In this document: positions 1 to 8,486 of the stretch, in pieces
How positions within the stretch are numbered: position 1 is the first letter of the stretch
Layout of the letters: each line of letters opens with the position of its first letter
Assembly: GCA_017553625.1 (NCBI GenBank)
Contig: JAFZKP010000036.1
Span: 1 to 62,121 of the forward strand
Reading direction: 5' to 3'
Source of the DNA: Bacteroidales bacterium
GTDB lineage: Bacteria > Bacteroidota > Bacteroidia > Bacteroidales > F082
DNA: 62,121 nucleotides
The notes under the pieces: model-generated
What the model was told of the DNA's origin: nothing
Seen by the model: the letters and a program-made list of their open reading frames with translations, nothing else
Databases searched by the model: none
Position numbers and translations under genes: made by a program

Positions 1-2860
1 GGCTGTCCACTTGCCACTTGGCAACGCGGCTATTTTGGAAGCCCAGATTTTGATGCTCGCATCACACAACATCCTTAACCCTGCCAACGGAGCTCCTATC
101 ACGGTGCCTTCGCAAGACATGGTTTTGGGTCTTTATTATATCACAAAGCCTCGTAAGAGCACGCCAGACCATATCGTCAAAGGTGAAGGCAAGAAATTCT
201 ATTCTCCAGAAGAGGTTATCATTGCCTACAACGAGAAGAAGGTTGACATGCACGCCATCATCTACGTGAAGGTGCCGGTCCGCAAGGAAGACGGCAGCAT
301 CGTGGAAGAGATGGTGGAGACAACAGTGGGTCGTGTCAAATTCAACCAGGTTGTGCCTGAAGGATTCGGATACATCAACAAACTGTTGAACAAGAAGGCT
401 TTGCGTGACATCATCGGTGAGATGGTGAAACTCCTTGGAACAGCTATCACAACCAAGTTCCTTGATGATATCAAGAACATGGGTTACTACATGGCATACA
501 AGGGTGGTTTGTCGTTCAACCTCGGCAACGTCTTGATTCCTACCGTTAAGGAAGAATTGATCAGACAGGCTAACGAGGAAGTGAACGCAATCCGTGAGGA
601 ATACAACATGGGTTTCATCACCGGCAACGAACGTTACAACAAGATTATCGATATTTGGGGACACGTCGTCACCAAGCTTACCGACGAGGTTATGAAGCTG
701 TTGCCTCAGGACGACCAGGGATTCAACCCAGTTTACATGATGCTGGATTCCGGAGCTCGTGGTAGCAAGGAGCAGATTCGTCAGCTTTGCGGTATGAGAG
801 GTTTGATGGCAAAACCGCAGAAATCGACAGCAGCCGGTGGCGCTGAAATCATTGAGAACCCTATTCTTTCGAACTTCAAGGAAGGTTTGTCAGTGTTGGA
901 GTACTTCATCTCAACACACGGTGCACGTAAAGGTTTGGCAGATACCGCTTTGAAGACCGCTGACGCTGGTTACCTGACACGTCGTTTGGTTGACGTCGCT
1001 CACGATGTCATCATCACGGAGAAGGACTGCGGCACATTGAGAGGTTTGTCGATTGGCGCTTTGAAACGCGGTAAAGAGGTTGTCGAGTCATTGTATGACC
1101 GTATCCTCGGCCGTGTGGCATTGCATGACATCTTCCATCCACAGACAGGCGAGTTGCTTTGCAACGGCGGCGTTGAAATCACTGAAGACATCGCGAAGAA
1201 GATTTGCGATTCACCATTGAAAGACCAGACCATTGAGATTCGTTCCGTGTTGACATGCGAATCGAAGAAGGGTGTGTGCGCCAACTGCTACGGACGTAAC
1301 CTTTCATCAGGCAAGCTCGTGCAGCGAGGCGAGGCTGTGGGTGTTATCGCAGCACAGTCAATTGGTGAGCCTGGTACACAGCTTACACTTCGTACCTTCC
1401 ACCAAGGTGGTACAGCTTCGAGCACATCTGAAGACTCAATGATTAAGGCTGATTATAGCGGTAAGATGATTATCAACGACTTGCGTGCTGTTGACTATTC
1501 TGATAAGGATAACAACAAGTATCAGGTCGTGGTGAGCCGTGCAAGCGAGATGAAGATTTTGGACCACAACACAGGCATTGCTCTTGTAACAGAGAACATC
1601 CCTTACGGTTCGAAACTTTACATCCCAGCTAACAGCGATGTCAATGCAGGCGATATCATCTGCGAATGGGATAAATACAACTCACTCATCATTTCAGAAT
1701 ACGATGGCAAGGCACGTTTCGACAACATCGTTGAAGGTGTCACATTCCGTAACGAATCGGATGAGCAGACAGGATACAACGAGCGAGTCATCATTGAGGG
1801 TCGTAAGTTCTCGAAGAACCCTTCAATCTCTATTATGGACAAGAACGGTGAGGTCATCAAATCGTACGACTTACCTGTTGGCGCCCATATCATGGTTGAA
1901 GACGGCGACGATATCAAGGCTGGTGACATCCTGACCAAGAAGCCGCGTGCTACTGGAGGTTTGGGCGATATTACCGGTGGTCTTCCACGTGTCACAGAGT
2001 TGTTTGAGGCGCGTAACTCATCAGAACCGGCTATCGTTTCAGAAATCGACGGTGAGGTGTCATTCGAGAAGAAACTCGTCCGTGGTAACCGTGTTGTGGT
2101 TGTCACATCGAAGACAGGCGAGGTGAAGAAGTATCTCATCCCGACAACAAAAGAGGTCTTGGCTTCAGAAAACGACTACGTGAAGGCAGGCCAGCCATTG
2201 TCGGAAGGTGCCATCACACCTGCAAACATCCTTGCTATTGAAGGACCTATGAAGGTTCAGGAATATATTGTCAACAACATCCAGGAAGTGTATCGTTCAC
2301 AGGGTGTTACCATCAACGGTAAGCATTTTGAGGTCATCGTGCGCCAGATGATGCGCAAGGTCGAGATTGACGACCCAGGTGACACAAGATTCCTTGAGGG
2401 CGAGCTTGTCAACAAGATTACGTTCCAGGAGACCAACGACGACATGTTCGGCAAGGTTGTTGTCACCGACGCCGGTGATTCCGAGACATTGTTCGTGGGA
2501 CAGATCATCTCAGCGAGAAGACTCCGTGACGAGAATTCGGCATTGAAACGTCGTGACAAGAAGCTTGTTGAGGCACGTGACGCATATCCGGCGACAGCAC
2601 ACCAGGTGCTTCAGGGTATCACCCGCGCCGCATTGCAGACCGACAGCTTCATTTCAGCCGCTTCATTCCAGGAGACGACAAAGGTCTTGACACAGGCTGC
2701 TATCAGCGCCAAGACCGACTATCTCGAGGGTATGAAGGAGAACGTCATCGTGGGACACAAGATCCCTGCAGGTACAGGTTTGCGCGAATACGACGATTTG
2801 ATTGTCGGTTCGAAAGAAGACCTTCAGCCTGAAGTGGTTACAGAAGCCGTTGAGGCGTAA
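1..2860 (+). CDS. rpoC: DNA-directed RNA polymerase subunit beta' (5' end missing)
   Basis: This is the C-terminal two thirds of RNA polymerase beta', part of the catalytic core that makes all cellular RNA. The reading frame is already open at base 2 ([15 protein letters not shown]), which belongs just after the catalytic NADFDGDQM segment, so roughly 470 N-terminal residues lie upstream of the window. Visible landmarks are the trigger-loop and bridge-helix region with [18 protein letters not shown] near residue 450 of the fragment, and the second zinc-binding site formed by the Cys in DCGTLRG and the Cys cluster [11 protein letters not shown]. The acidic tail ends in [10 protein letters not shown] palindrome follows 36 bases after the stop and may terminate the rpoBC transcript. 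Identification is certain; only the 5' end is absent. Confidence 0.98.
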   Translation, partial: AVHLPLGNAAILEAQILMLASHNILNPANGAPITVPSQDMVLGLYYITKPRKSTPDHIVKGEGKKFYSPEEVIIAYNEKKVDMHAIIYVKVPVRKEDGSIVEEMVETTVGRVKFNQVVPEGFGYINKLLNKKALRDIIGEMVKLLGTAITTKFLDDIKNMGYYMAYKGGLSFNLGNVLIPTVKEELIRQANEEVNAIREEYNMGFITGNERYNKIIDIWGHVVTKLTDEVMKLLPQDDQGFNPVYMMLDSGARGSKEQIRQLCGMRGLMAKPQKSTAAGGAEIIENPILSNFKEGLSVLEYFISTHGARKGLADTALKTADAGYLTRRLVDVAHDVIITEKDCGTLRGLSIGALKRGKEVVESLYDRILGRVALHDIFHPQTGELLCNGGVEITEDIAKKICDSPLKDQTIEIRSVLTCESKKGVCANCYGRNLSSGKLVQRGEAVGVIAAQSIGEPGTQLTLRTFHQGGTASSTSEDSMIKADYSGKMIINDLRAVDYSDKDNNKYQVVVSRASEMKILDHNTGIALVTENIPYGSKLYIPANSDVNAGDIICEWDKYNSLIISEYDGKARFDNIVEGVTFRNESDEQTGYNERVIIEGRKFSKNPSISIMDKNGEVIKSYDLPVGAHIMVEDGDDIKAGDILTKKPRATGGLGDITGGLPRVTELFEARNSSEPAIVSEIDGEVSFEKKLVRGNRVVVVTSKTGEVKKYLIPTTKEVLASENDYVKAGQPLSEGAITPANILAIEGPMKVQEYIVNNIQEVYRSQGVTINGKHFEVIVRQMMRKVEIDDPGDTRFLEGELVNKITFQETNDDMFGKVVVTDAGDSETLFVGQIISARRLRDENSALKRRDKKLVEARDAYPATAHQVLQGITRAALQTDSFISAASFQETTKVLTQAAISAKTDYLEGMKENVIVGHKIPAGTGLREYDDLIVGSKEDLQPEVVTEAVEA

Positions 2861-2895
2861 TTGATCAAGGGCGTTAAAGGCAATTAATGGTTTTA

Positions 2896-2924
2896 GTAGA
2901 GACGCCACATTGTGACGTCTCTAC
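2896..2924. terminator. GTAGAGACG palindrome after rpoC, likely terminator
   Basis: GTAGAGACG (2896-2904) pairs with CGTCTCTAC (2916-2924), followed by a short T-rich stretch. It sits between rpoC and the DUF3467 gene. The same arm sequence recurs at several intergenic sites in the window, so it is also a member of a dispersed palindrome family. Confidence 0.55.
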
Positions 2925-2953
2925 GTTTTATAATCATAAAATAAAATTGAATT

Positions 2954-3259
2954 ATGGAAAACAACAAGAAACAATTAAGCATTGATTTGCCGGAATCGGT
3001 TGCTGACGGCGTTTATTCGAATCTGGCCATCATCAGCCATTCGCCGACAGAATTTGTGATTGATTTCGCGCAGATTGCGCCGGCGATGCAGAAGGCGAAG
3101 GTGCGTTCGAGGGTCATTATCACGCCACAGAACGCGAAGAGGCTTTACAGGGCGTTGGCTGACAATTTGAACAAATACGAGCAGAACTTCGGTCCGATAA
3201 AGGACGTGAACGACACCATTGCGCCGTTTACGATGAACGGGTCGGCGGGGGAAGCGTGA
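2954..3259 (+). CDS. DUF3467 domain protein
   Basis: This 101-residue protein matches the DUF3467 family, small cytoplasmic proteins of unknown function common in Bacteroidota. The visible core runs from about residue 18 (DGVYSNLAIISHSPTEFVID) through FAQIAPAMQKAKVRSRVIITP to an amphipathic helix, ALADNLNKYEQNFG, which fits the fold of the family. It has no signal peptide or membrane segment. It follows rpoC on the same strand after 93 bases and a palindrome; placement directly downstream of rpoC recurs in Bacteroidota, so co-transcription or read-through is plausible. I cannot assign a biochemical function. Confidence 0.9.
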   Translation: MENNKKQLSIDLPESVADGVYSNLAIISHSPTEFVIDFAQIAPAMQKAKVRSRVIITPQNAKRLYRALADNLNKYEQNFGPIKDVNDTIAPFTMNGSAGEA

Positions 3260-3262
3260 GAT

Positions 3263-3324
3263 TAGTTGGCAGTTAGTCAGTTGGTCAGTTAGGCAGTTAG
3301 TCAGTTGGTCAGTTAGTCAGTTGA
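3263..3324. repeat. CAGTTAGT/CAGTTGGT tandem repeat array
   Basis: About seven imperfect 7-8 base units (cagttagt, cagttggt, cagttagg) begin within a few bases of the stop of the DUF3467 gene. A related longer array lies at 41281-41386. Confidence 0.8.
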
Positions 3325-3337
3325 TTGATGTGAGATG

Positions 3338-3365
3338 GTAGAGACGTTTCAGGAAACGTCTCTAC
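3338..3365. terminator. Palindrome with 13-base arms (GTAGAGACGTTTC)
   Basis: GTAGAGACGTTTC (3338-3350) is followed by AG and the exact reverse complement GAAACGTCTCTAC (3353-3365), then a T-run, so it can form a strong hairpin suited to termination of the rpoC-DUF3467 transcript. A nearly identical copy lies at 7024-7047. Confidence 0.6.
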
Positions 3366-3427
3366 GATTTTTTTAGACAGGATTAACAAGATTTACAGGA
3401 TTATTTATTGATAATTTTTGTTTTTTC

Positions 3428-3458
3428 TTTGGTTTGAGATTTAAAATATGTATCTTTG
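3428..3458 (+). promoter_or_regulatory. Bacteroidota-type promoter for the PEGA/FGE gene
   Basis: TTTG at 3428-3431 and TATCTTTG at 3451-3458, separated by 19 bases, match the -33/-7 pattern of Bacteroidota primary promoters. Transcription would start near 3464 and leave a leader of about 225 bases before the ATG at 3689. Confidence 0.6.
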
Positions 3459-3548
3459 CAACGTTAAACATTAAGAATTAAAAAGAAACAGGTAGTATTT
3501 AAACTAATTAAAGACATATAAAAAGGCGTTTTCGCTTTTCTTGGTGTG

Positions 3549-3665
3549 TGTGTAACGCAGGAAAGGAGAAACGCTCTCGGTGTTTTACCGTGAGCTTTCT
3601 TGTTTGTTACACAGGTCTTTTCCGGAACCTCGACATAAAACAAAAAGTTCGCGGTTTTTTATGTC
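3549..3665 (+). ncRNA. Structured 5' leader of the PEGA/FGE gene
   Basis: The leader can fold into two elements. The first is a long hairpin closed by TGTGTAAC (3549-3556) with GTTACACA (3606-3613), continued by GAAAG/CTTTC and capped by CTC-T-CGGT/ACCG-T-GAG around a GTTTT loop (3574-3594). The second pairs GACATAAAAC (3632-3641) with GTTTTTTATGTC (3654-3665), ending 24 bases before the start codon. The conserved-looking pairing suggests a cis-regulatory RNA; I do not recognise a known riboswitch. Confidence 0.45.
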
Positions 3666-3688
3666 ATAATCAAAATAAATCTCAAATT

Positions 3689-5854
3689 ATGAAAAGAAGG
3701 TTTATCGTTTTATTTGTCATGTTAATCCTCACAGTATCAGCCTTGGCTCAGCTTGAAATGAAACCTGGCTCGTTTAAGGAAGTAGAGGGTTTTGTGAATG
3801 TCAACCCAGACGAGAATTATCAGTTGGATGACAATGACTTGCCTTTTGCGGTTATCAAAGTTAGGACCGAAAATATCAATGAGAAGGAACGTAAGCGTTT
3901 GAGTTTCAGCGGTAATATGGGTACATTTATCAATTTAGAATACAAAGACGGCGAGGTGTGGGTTTATCTCACTGCAAAATATGCCGATTATCTGAAGATT
4001 TCACATCCTGATTTCAGCTCGACAGAATTTACGCTGCCATACGACTTGAAAGCAAAGCACGGCTATGAAATGACCCTTGTGAACAAAAAATTCGAGCCAA
4101 ATGTACCTGTAAAGGAACAGTTCAACTACTTGATTGTAAAATCTGACCAACCAAACTCGGTGATTTACATTGACGGACTATATGCTGGCGACGGCGAGGC
4201 CGCGAAGTCGTTTAAAGTTGGCGAGACACACCAGTGGAGCATTGAGTGTGAACTGTACCATACGGAAAACGGCTCTGCGACAATCGTTAAAGAGAGTCCT
4301 GTTACAATTGAGAAAAAACTCCGACCCGCATTCGGGTATCTCAATATTTCGAGTTCGCCGGAAAACGGAGCGACAGTCTTTGTTGACAACAAAAGAATTG
4401 GTGAGACGCCAATAAAAACTGACCGTTTGGCAAGCGGCGAACACAAGGTGAGAGTGCTGAAGGAGATGTATTCGCCGGTGGAGAAGACTTTTGCAGTTAC
4501 CGACGGCAACACAACCAACGCTATGCTTGCCATGACCGCCAATTTCGTTGTGGTGAATGTTACAACCGATTCGCAATCTGACATTTATGTCGACAATGAG
4601 ATTAAAGGCAAGGGCAGTTGGAGCGGACGCTTGAGTGAGGGCGACCATGTGTTCGAGGCGAAAAAGGCAGCGCATAGAACGGCAGTCAAGTCTGCGACTC
4701 TTGTGCTTGGAAACAATGAAAACATCGTCATACCGAACCCCACGCCGATTTACGGCACTATTGACATTAATACTTCTCCGATGGGTGCGACTATTATCAT
4801 CGACTGCAAGAACTATGGTGTTACGCCGAGGGTGTTGAGCGACATTCTTATAGGAAGCCATGAGTTGAGACTTGAAAAGAGTGGCTGCGCTCCTATGACT
4901 AAGACCATAACTCTTGACGAGAAAAACACCTTGAGTCTTAACGAGAAACTTCAAACTGGCAGGGAAATAGCTGTTTCCACCGACAAGAGTGGCGACAAAA
5001 TATATGTTGACGGTGATTATGTGGGAGTTAGCCCGTTGAACGCGACAATGAGCTTCGGAGAGCACAGTGTGAAGGCTGTTCGCGACGGCAAGGAGACATC
5101 GAAAAAGATTATTGTGGCGCAGACGGGAGGTGAAAGCTCGGTGAAGCTCAACTTCTTCGGATATAAAACGTTTAGTGTTAACGGGGTCTCGTTTGAGATG
5201 GTTGATGTAAAAGGCGGCACATTTACAATGGGCGGCACCGCTGAACAAGGAAGTGACGCATATGATAGTGAAAAGCCAACGCATAGTGTAACGTTGAACG
5301 ACTATTACATCGGGAAATTTGAGGTGACTCAGGAGTTGTGGCAGGCTGTGATGGGAAGTAACCCAAGTTATTTCGAGGGGAACAATCTTCCAGTTGAAGA
5401 TGTCAGTTGGAACGATGTGCAGGAATTTATAAAAAAGCTAAACCAAAAAATTGGAGCCAACTTTCGCCTGCCTACCGAGGCTGAATGGGAGTATGCGGCG
5501 CGAGGCGGAAACAAGAGCAGAGGATACAAATACAGCGGAAGTAATAATATCGGTGTGGCTTGGTACACTGATAATAGTGGATACAATACGCATCAGGTTG
5601 GAACGAAATCTCCTAACGAACTTGGAATTTACGACATGAGCGGAAACGTCTGGGAGTGGTGTCAGGATTGGTACGGAAGCTATAGCAGTGGCAGTCAGAC
5701 CAACCCGACAGGACCTGCTTCGGGCTCGCGCCGCGTGCTTCGTGGCGGTAGTTGGGGCAGCCGCGCGAGGATCTGCCGAGTGTCGGATCGGGGCAGCAGC
5801 GATCCCGGCAACAGGTACAACGACTACGGGTTCCGCCTCGTCCTTGTTCCTTAG
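3689..5854 (+). CDS. Secreted PEGA-repeat protein with formylglycine-enzyme-fold domain and DGR-like variable C-terminus
   Basis: This 721-residue exported protein starts at MKRRFIVLF, giving a clean signal peptide ending ALAQ; the frame is open upstream but nothing there looks coding. After an N-terminal region come about five PEGA-like repeats between residues 130 and 480 (for example SSPENGATVFVDNKRIGETP and SPMGATIIIDCKNYGVTP), a surface module of beta strands. Residues about 500-721 form an FGE-sulfatase/SUMF1 domain of C-type-lectin fold: GGTFTMGG, FEVTQELW, LPTEAEWEYAARGG, GNVWEWCQDW and RVLRGGSW. Many such domains are not sulfatase activators but binding modules. The last 33 codons are GC-rich, unlike the rest, and are dominated by NNC codons, the signature of a retroelement-diversified ligand-binding surface. 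Confidence 0.88.
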   Translation: MKRRFIVLFVMLILTVSALAQLEMKPGSFKEVEGFVNVNPDENYQLDDNDLPFAVIKVRTENINEKERKRLSFSGNMGTFINLEYKDGEVWVYLTAKYADYLKISHPDFSSTEFTLPYDLKAKHGYEMTLVNKKFEPNVPVKEQFNYLIVKSDQPNSVIYIDGLYAGDGEAAKSFKVGETHQWSIECELYHTENGSATIVKESPVTIEKKLRPAFGYLNISSSPENGATVFVDNKRIGETPIKTDRLASGEHKVRVLKEMYSPVEKTFAVTDGNTTNAMLAMTANFVVVNVTTDSQSDIYVDNEIKGKGSWSGRLSEGDHVFEAKKAAHRTAVKSATLVLGNNENIVIPNPTPIYGTIDINTSPMGATIIIDCKNYGVTPRVLSDILIGSHELRLEKSGCAPMTKTITLDEKNTLSLNEKLQTGREIAVSTDKSGDKIYVDGDYVGVSPLNATMSFGEHSVKAVRDGKETSKKIIVAQTGGESSVKLNFFGYKTFSVNGVSFEMVDVKGGTFTMGGTAEQGSDAYDSEKPTHSVTLNDYYIGKFEVTQELWQAVMGSNPSYFEGNNLPVEDVSWNDVQEFIKKLNQKIGANFRLPTEAEWEYAARGGNKSRGYKYSGSNNIGVAWYTDNSGYNTHQVGTKSPNELGIYDMSGNVWEWCQDWYGSYSSGSQTNPTGPASGSRRVLRGGSWGSRARICRVSDRGSSDPGNRYNDYGFRLVLVP
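5753..5851 (+). other. Putative DGR variable region (VR1)
   Basis: After TGG (5753) the codons read GGC AGC CGC GCG AGG ATC, then later GAT, GGC AGC AGC GAT, GGC AAC, TAC AAC GAC TAC: positions 1 and 2 vary while position 3 stays C or T. This is what adenine-specific mutagenesis of AAC/AAT codons gives. Invariant codons between them (TGC CGA GTG TCG, CGG, CCC, AGG) and the constant GC-rich end GGGTTCCGCCTCGTC (5828-5842) fit a VR with its 3' initiation site. No reverse transcriptase or template repeat is in the window. Confidence 0.65.
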
Positions 5855-5901
5855 TTTAGTATGATAGATGGATGTCGTCGTAGTAAACATGTTTATGTCG
5901 T

Positions 5902-5947
5902 GTTTGGCGATTGAGTTGCCAAACGAAAACGAGCGGTCGAGAACCGC
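5902..5947. repeat. Two hairpins downstream of VR1
   Basis: GTTTGGC (5902-5908) pairs with GCCAAAC (5918-5924) around a 9-base loop, and GCGGT (5933-5937) pairs with ACCGC (5943-5947). The first lies 48 bases after the stop of the PEGA/FGE gene. A hairpin or cruciform just beyond the VR is a known feature of DGR target genes; simple termination is the alternative. Confidence 0.5.
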
Positions 5948-6039
5948 CTGAAATCCGGTGCTGGTAGCTGCGGTGGATTCCGTTGTCGAAGGCTCTGGAT
6001 TTTTGTTTAATAACACAATAATAAATCTTAAAGTTTTTC

Positions 6040-6090
6040 AAGAAAAAAGTCCTTGACAAGAGGCGAAAAGCGTTGTAAATTTGCAGTGTA
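6040..6090 (+). repeat. 51-base direct repeat carrying a promoter, copy 1
   Basis: Copy 1 of a 51-base repeat, differing from copy 2 (6773-6823) at a single base. It contains TTGAC (6053-6057) and TAAATTTG (6076-6083) 18 bases apart, a good Bacteroidota promoter that would drive the RhuM-like gene beginning at 6131. Confidence 0.85.
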
Positions 6091-6130
6091 GAATAAAATC
6101 ATTATTTAATAACCTTTTAATGTCAAGAAA

Positions 6131-6709
6131 ATGGATAATCAAGTTCTTTTACCTGAAAGCTCTCAGCAGGCAGAGAAATCGGTAATAATTTACAGAAGTG
6201 AAGACGGCACAAAACAGCTTGAAGTTCAGCTGTATGATGGTACAATTTGGATGAACCGACAACAAATGGCAACTCTTTTTGACAGAGACGTTAAGACAAT
6301 CGGAAAGCATATTAAAAACGCACTTGTTGAGGAATTAAAGGGATATTCAGTTGTCGCAAAATTTGCGACAACTGCTACTGATGGCAAGACTTATCAAGTG
6401 GAGTATTATAATATTGATGTGGTTCTTTCAGTAGGATATAGGGTAAAATCGCAAAGAGGAATAGATTATCGCCATTGGGCAAATGAAACGCTTAAAAACC
6501 ACTTGTTTAGAGGTTATGCCGTTAACCAACGTATTGTTTATTTGGAACAGAAAGTAGCGGAACATGACAAAAAGATTGATTTCTTTGTCAGAACTTCATT
6601 GCCGCCAGTTGAAGGCGTTTTCTACGACGGACAGATTTTTGACGCATATAAGTTTGTCGCAGGTTTAATCAGAAAGGCAAAAACGGAGATGATTCTAATC
6701 AATAATTAG
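6131..6709 (+). CDS. RhuM-like protein, C-terminally shortened
   Basis: The 192-residue product resembles the N-terminal part of the RhuM family (named from a Salmonella pathogenicity-island gene; widespread in mobile regions, function unclear). Recognisable parts are VQLYDGTIWMNRQQMATLFDRDVKTIGKHI, a helix-turn-helix-like KilA-N-type segment at about residues 35-65, the YYNIDVVLSVGYRVKSQRG stretch at about 98-115 and RHWANETLKNHL. Family members usually continue for another 120-150 residues after the motif that here reads TEMILINN, where the frame stops. None of the three downstream frames looks like the missing part, so this is a truncation or degraded gene rather than a simple frameshift. 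It lies between two copies of a promoter-bearing repeat. Confidence 0.75.
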   Translation: MDNQVLLPESSQQAEKSVIIYRSEDGTKQLEVQLYDGTIWMNRQQMATLFDRDVKTIGKHIKNALVEELKGYSVVAKFATTATDGKTYQVEYYNIDVVLSVGYRVKSQRGIDYRHWANETLKNHLFRGYAVNQRIVYLEQKVAEHDKKIDFFVRTSLPPVEGVFYDGQIFDAYKFVAGLIRKAKTEMILINN

Positions 6710-6772
6710 GCTTAATGTTTCGAAAGAAGAGTTTCTATCTAAAATTCTAAACATCTGATCTTAAAATTTATT

Positions 6773-6823
6773 AAGAAAAAAGTCCTTGACAAGAGGCGAA
6801 AAGCGTTGTGAATTTGCAGTGTA
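6773..6823 (+). repeat. 51-base direct repeat, copy 2 with weakened -7 box
   Basis: Same sequence as 6040-6090 except that the -7 box reads TGAATTTG (6809-6816) instead of TAAATTTG, so the most conserved A of the consensus is lost. TTGAC is at 6786-6790. It precedes the 43-codon ORF at 6859. Confidence 0.85.
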
Positions 6824-6858
6824 AAACTTTTTATTAGCAGAATTAAAAATGAATTTTT

Positions 6859-6990
6859 ATGAAAAATGGTGGCTATGATACTATGCACCTTTACATGAAC
6901 TACGATGGCAACCAGTCGAAGGGTGTTTGCGATGACGGTTTCCGCCTTGCGAATTCAATAATCAACCGATGCGAGATGATGTTGGCATAA
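6859..6990 (+). pseudogene. 43-codon ORF, possible remnant of a lectin-fold gene end
   Basis: The ORF starts at ATG 36 bases after the duplicated promoter repeat and encodes a short product ending in INRCEMMLA. The stretch GVCDDGFRLA resembles the YGFRLV ending of the PEGA/FGE protein 1.1 kb upstream, and the DNA GGTTTCCGCCTTG resembles its 3' end GGGTTCCGCCTCG. This suggests the fused leftover of a second FGE-type gene. It may not be translated usefully. I see no independent function. Confidence 0.35.
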
Positions 6991-7023
6991 AAAAAACGTG
7001 GATAAAAAAACGTGGATAAAAAA

Positions 7024-7047
7024 AGAGACGTTTCAGGAAACGTCTCT
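7024..7047. terminator. Palindrome between the remnant ORF and pyrI
   Basis: AGAGACGTTTC (7024-7034), AG, then GAAACGTCTCT (7037-7047); near-identical to 3338-3365. It lies 36 bases beyond the pyrI stop codon and so could end the pyrBI transcript on the minus strand. Confidence 0.6.
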
Positions 7048-7084
7048 ACGATATTGTGACAAATAATCATTCGTCATTTATTGT

Positions 7085-7552
7085 TTAAATGAACTCCAGC
7101 TTGTCCTGCGTCGTGTTTTTCTCACAGTAGTGGCAGTGCAGTTTGATGTTGCCTTCGGCGTCTTTGATGACCGTGAACTTTGTCGGGACGTCGTGCTCTT
7201 TGTTGGTGACGCAGTTCGGATTGAAGCATTTTACGATGTGCTCGATGCTCTCTGGAAGTGTAACGGTCTGTTTCTTAATCACTTCAAAATCTTTGATTTC
7301 GATAATTGAAGCAGTAGGGGCGACAAGACCGATTTTGTTGTAGTCTTCCGGTGCAAAATACTTGTCGGACACTTTGATGAAGCCTTTTTTGCCGTATTTC
7401 TTGCTTTCGACATTAGTTCCGAAGTAAACGGGATTGCTGACCTTTTCCAAGCCCAAGATTTTAACAACTTGGAACACTTTATCGGCTGGTATATGGTCGA
7501 TCACGGTGCCATTTTCGATGGCTGACACGATAAGTTCTTTTCTCTTTTCCAT
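7085..7552 (-). CDS. pyrI: Aspartate carbamoyltransferase regulatory subunit
   Basis: PyrI is the non-catalytic chain of aspartate transcarbamoylase; it binds nucleotide effectors and tunes the first committed step of pyrimidine synthesis. The 155-residue length is normal. The N-terminal allosteric domain is seen at VSAIENGTVIDHIPADK and the C-terminal zinc domain has the four cysteines in CFNPNC and CHYC (about residues 109-145). It lies 13 bases downstream of pyrB on the minus strand, the usual operon order. Confidence 0.96.
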   Translation of the reverse strand: MEKRKELIVSAIENGTVIDHIPADKVFQVVKILGLEKVSNPVYFGTNVESKKYGKKGFIKVSDKYFAPEDYNKIGLVAPTASIIEIKDFEVIKKQTVTLPESIEHIVKCFNPNCVTNKEHDVPTKFTVIKDAEGNIKLHCHYCEKNTTQDKLEFI

Positions 7553-7565
7553 TGTTTTGCGTTTT

Positions 7566-8486
7566 TTATTTTAAACCTAAAATTGTGGCGATGAGTGCCT
7601 GACGGGCGTAGACGCCGTTTTGAGCTTGCTGGAAGTAGTAGGCTTTAGGATTGCTGTCGACATCGACGTGGATTTCGTTTACTCGCGGAAGCGGGTGCAG
7701 CACGCGGCAGTTAGGCTTTGAGTTTTCGAGCATGGCGTTGCGAAGAACGTAAGAGTTTTTCACTTTCTCATATTCCTCAGGATCTGGGAAGCGTTCACGC
7801 TGGATGCGGGTCATGTAGATGATGTCGCTGTGCGGGATGGCGTCTTCGAGCTCTGTATACTGGTGATATTCAAGGTTTCTGTCTTTGATATGCTGTTTCA
7901 CGACGCTCGGCAGTTTGAGCTCGACAGGTGACACGAGGTTGAATTTCGCGTTGAAGTTGCACATGGCTTCGACGAGGCTGTGTACCGTGCGGCCGTATTT
8001 GAGGTCGCCGACGAGAGTGATTTCGAGGTTTTCGAGGGTGCCTTGTGTCTTGCGGATGCTGTAGAGGTCGAGCATGCACTGGGTTGGGTGCTGGTTGGCG
8101 CCGTCGCCCGCGTTGATGACCGGCACTTTTGACACTTCTGATGCGTAACGTGCAGAGCCTTCGATAGGGTTTCGCATGACGATGAGGTCGGCGTAGCTTG
8201 CCACCATGGTTATGGTGTCCGCCAGCGATTCGCCTTTCTGGATTGACGTTCCGGCAGTGCTGCTGAATCCGATGACGTTGCCGCCAAGGAGCTGGATGGC
8301 GGTCTCAAAGCTGAGACGAGTACGTGTTGACGGCTCGAAGAACAACGACGCGATGATGCGACCGTTGAGCAGGTTCTGGTGCGGGTTCTTCTCGAAGTCC
8401 TCGGCAACGTCCAAAACATGGCAAATTTCTTCAGGCGTGTAGTCGCTGATGGAAATCAGGCTACGGTTTTTTAATGAGATTGACAT
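7566..8486 (-). CDS. pyrB: Aspartate carbamoyltransferase catalytic subunit
   Basis: PyrB joins carbamoyl phosphate and aspartate to give N-carbamoyl-aspartate in pyrimidine biosynthesis. The 306 residues are full length. The carbamoyl-phosphate loop [13 protein letters not shown] lies at residues 49-61, the adjacent-chain loop has KGES, and the aspartate domain shows [18 protein letters not shown] and HPLPRV. It is the first gene of pyrBI. Upstream on the same strand are a promoter, a short open reading frame and an intrinsic terminator 45 bases before the start codon, the arrangement of a pyrimidine-sensing attenuator. Confidence 0.97.
   Translation of the reverse strand: MSISLKNRSLISISDYTPEEICHVLDVAEDFEKNPHQNLLNGRIIASLFFEPSTRTRLSFETAIQLLGGNVIGFSSTAGTSIQKGESLADTITMVASYADLIVMRNPIEGSARYASEVSKVPVINAGDGANQHPTQCMLDLYSIRKTQGTLENLEITLVGDLKYGRTVHSLVEAMCNFNAKFNLVSPVELKLPSVVKQHIKDRNLEYHQYTELEDAIPHSDIIYMTRIQRERFPDPEEYEKVKNSYVLRNAMLENSKPNCRVLHPLPRVNEIHVDVDSNPKAYYFQQAQNGVYARQALIATILGLK

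Noticed and set aside
3263-3324. Repeat array considered as CRISPR
   Set aside because: Units are 7-8 bases with no spacers; the same holds at 41281-41386 and 32572-32780, and no cas gene is present.
3548-3688. In-frame extension upstream of the PEGA/FGE start (47 codons)
   Set aside because: It runs through strongly paired leader sequence, begins within the hairpin stem and lacks coding character, whereas the ATG at 3689 gives a clean signal peptide.
4178-5284. 368-codon open frame antisense to the PEGA gene
   Set aside because: Long antisense frames arise from codon bias; the plus-strand product has signal peptide, PEGA repeats and FGE domain, and the antisense product has no recognisable features.
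6710-6770. Frameshift explaining the short RhuM product
   Set aside because: None of the three frames after the stop resembles the missing family C-terminus, so a simple frameshift is not supported.
6859-6990. Small ORF considered as the DGR template for VR1
   Set aside because: It matches VR1 only over about 15 bases at the GFRL codons and is not enriched for AAC/AAT at the variable positions.
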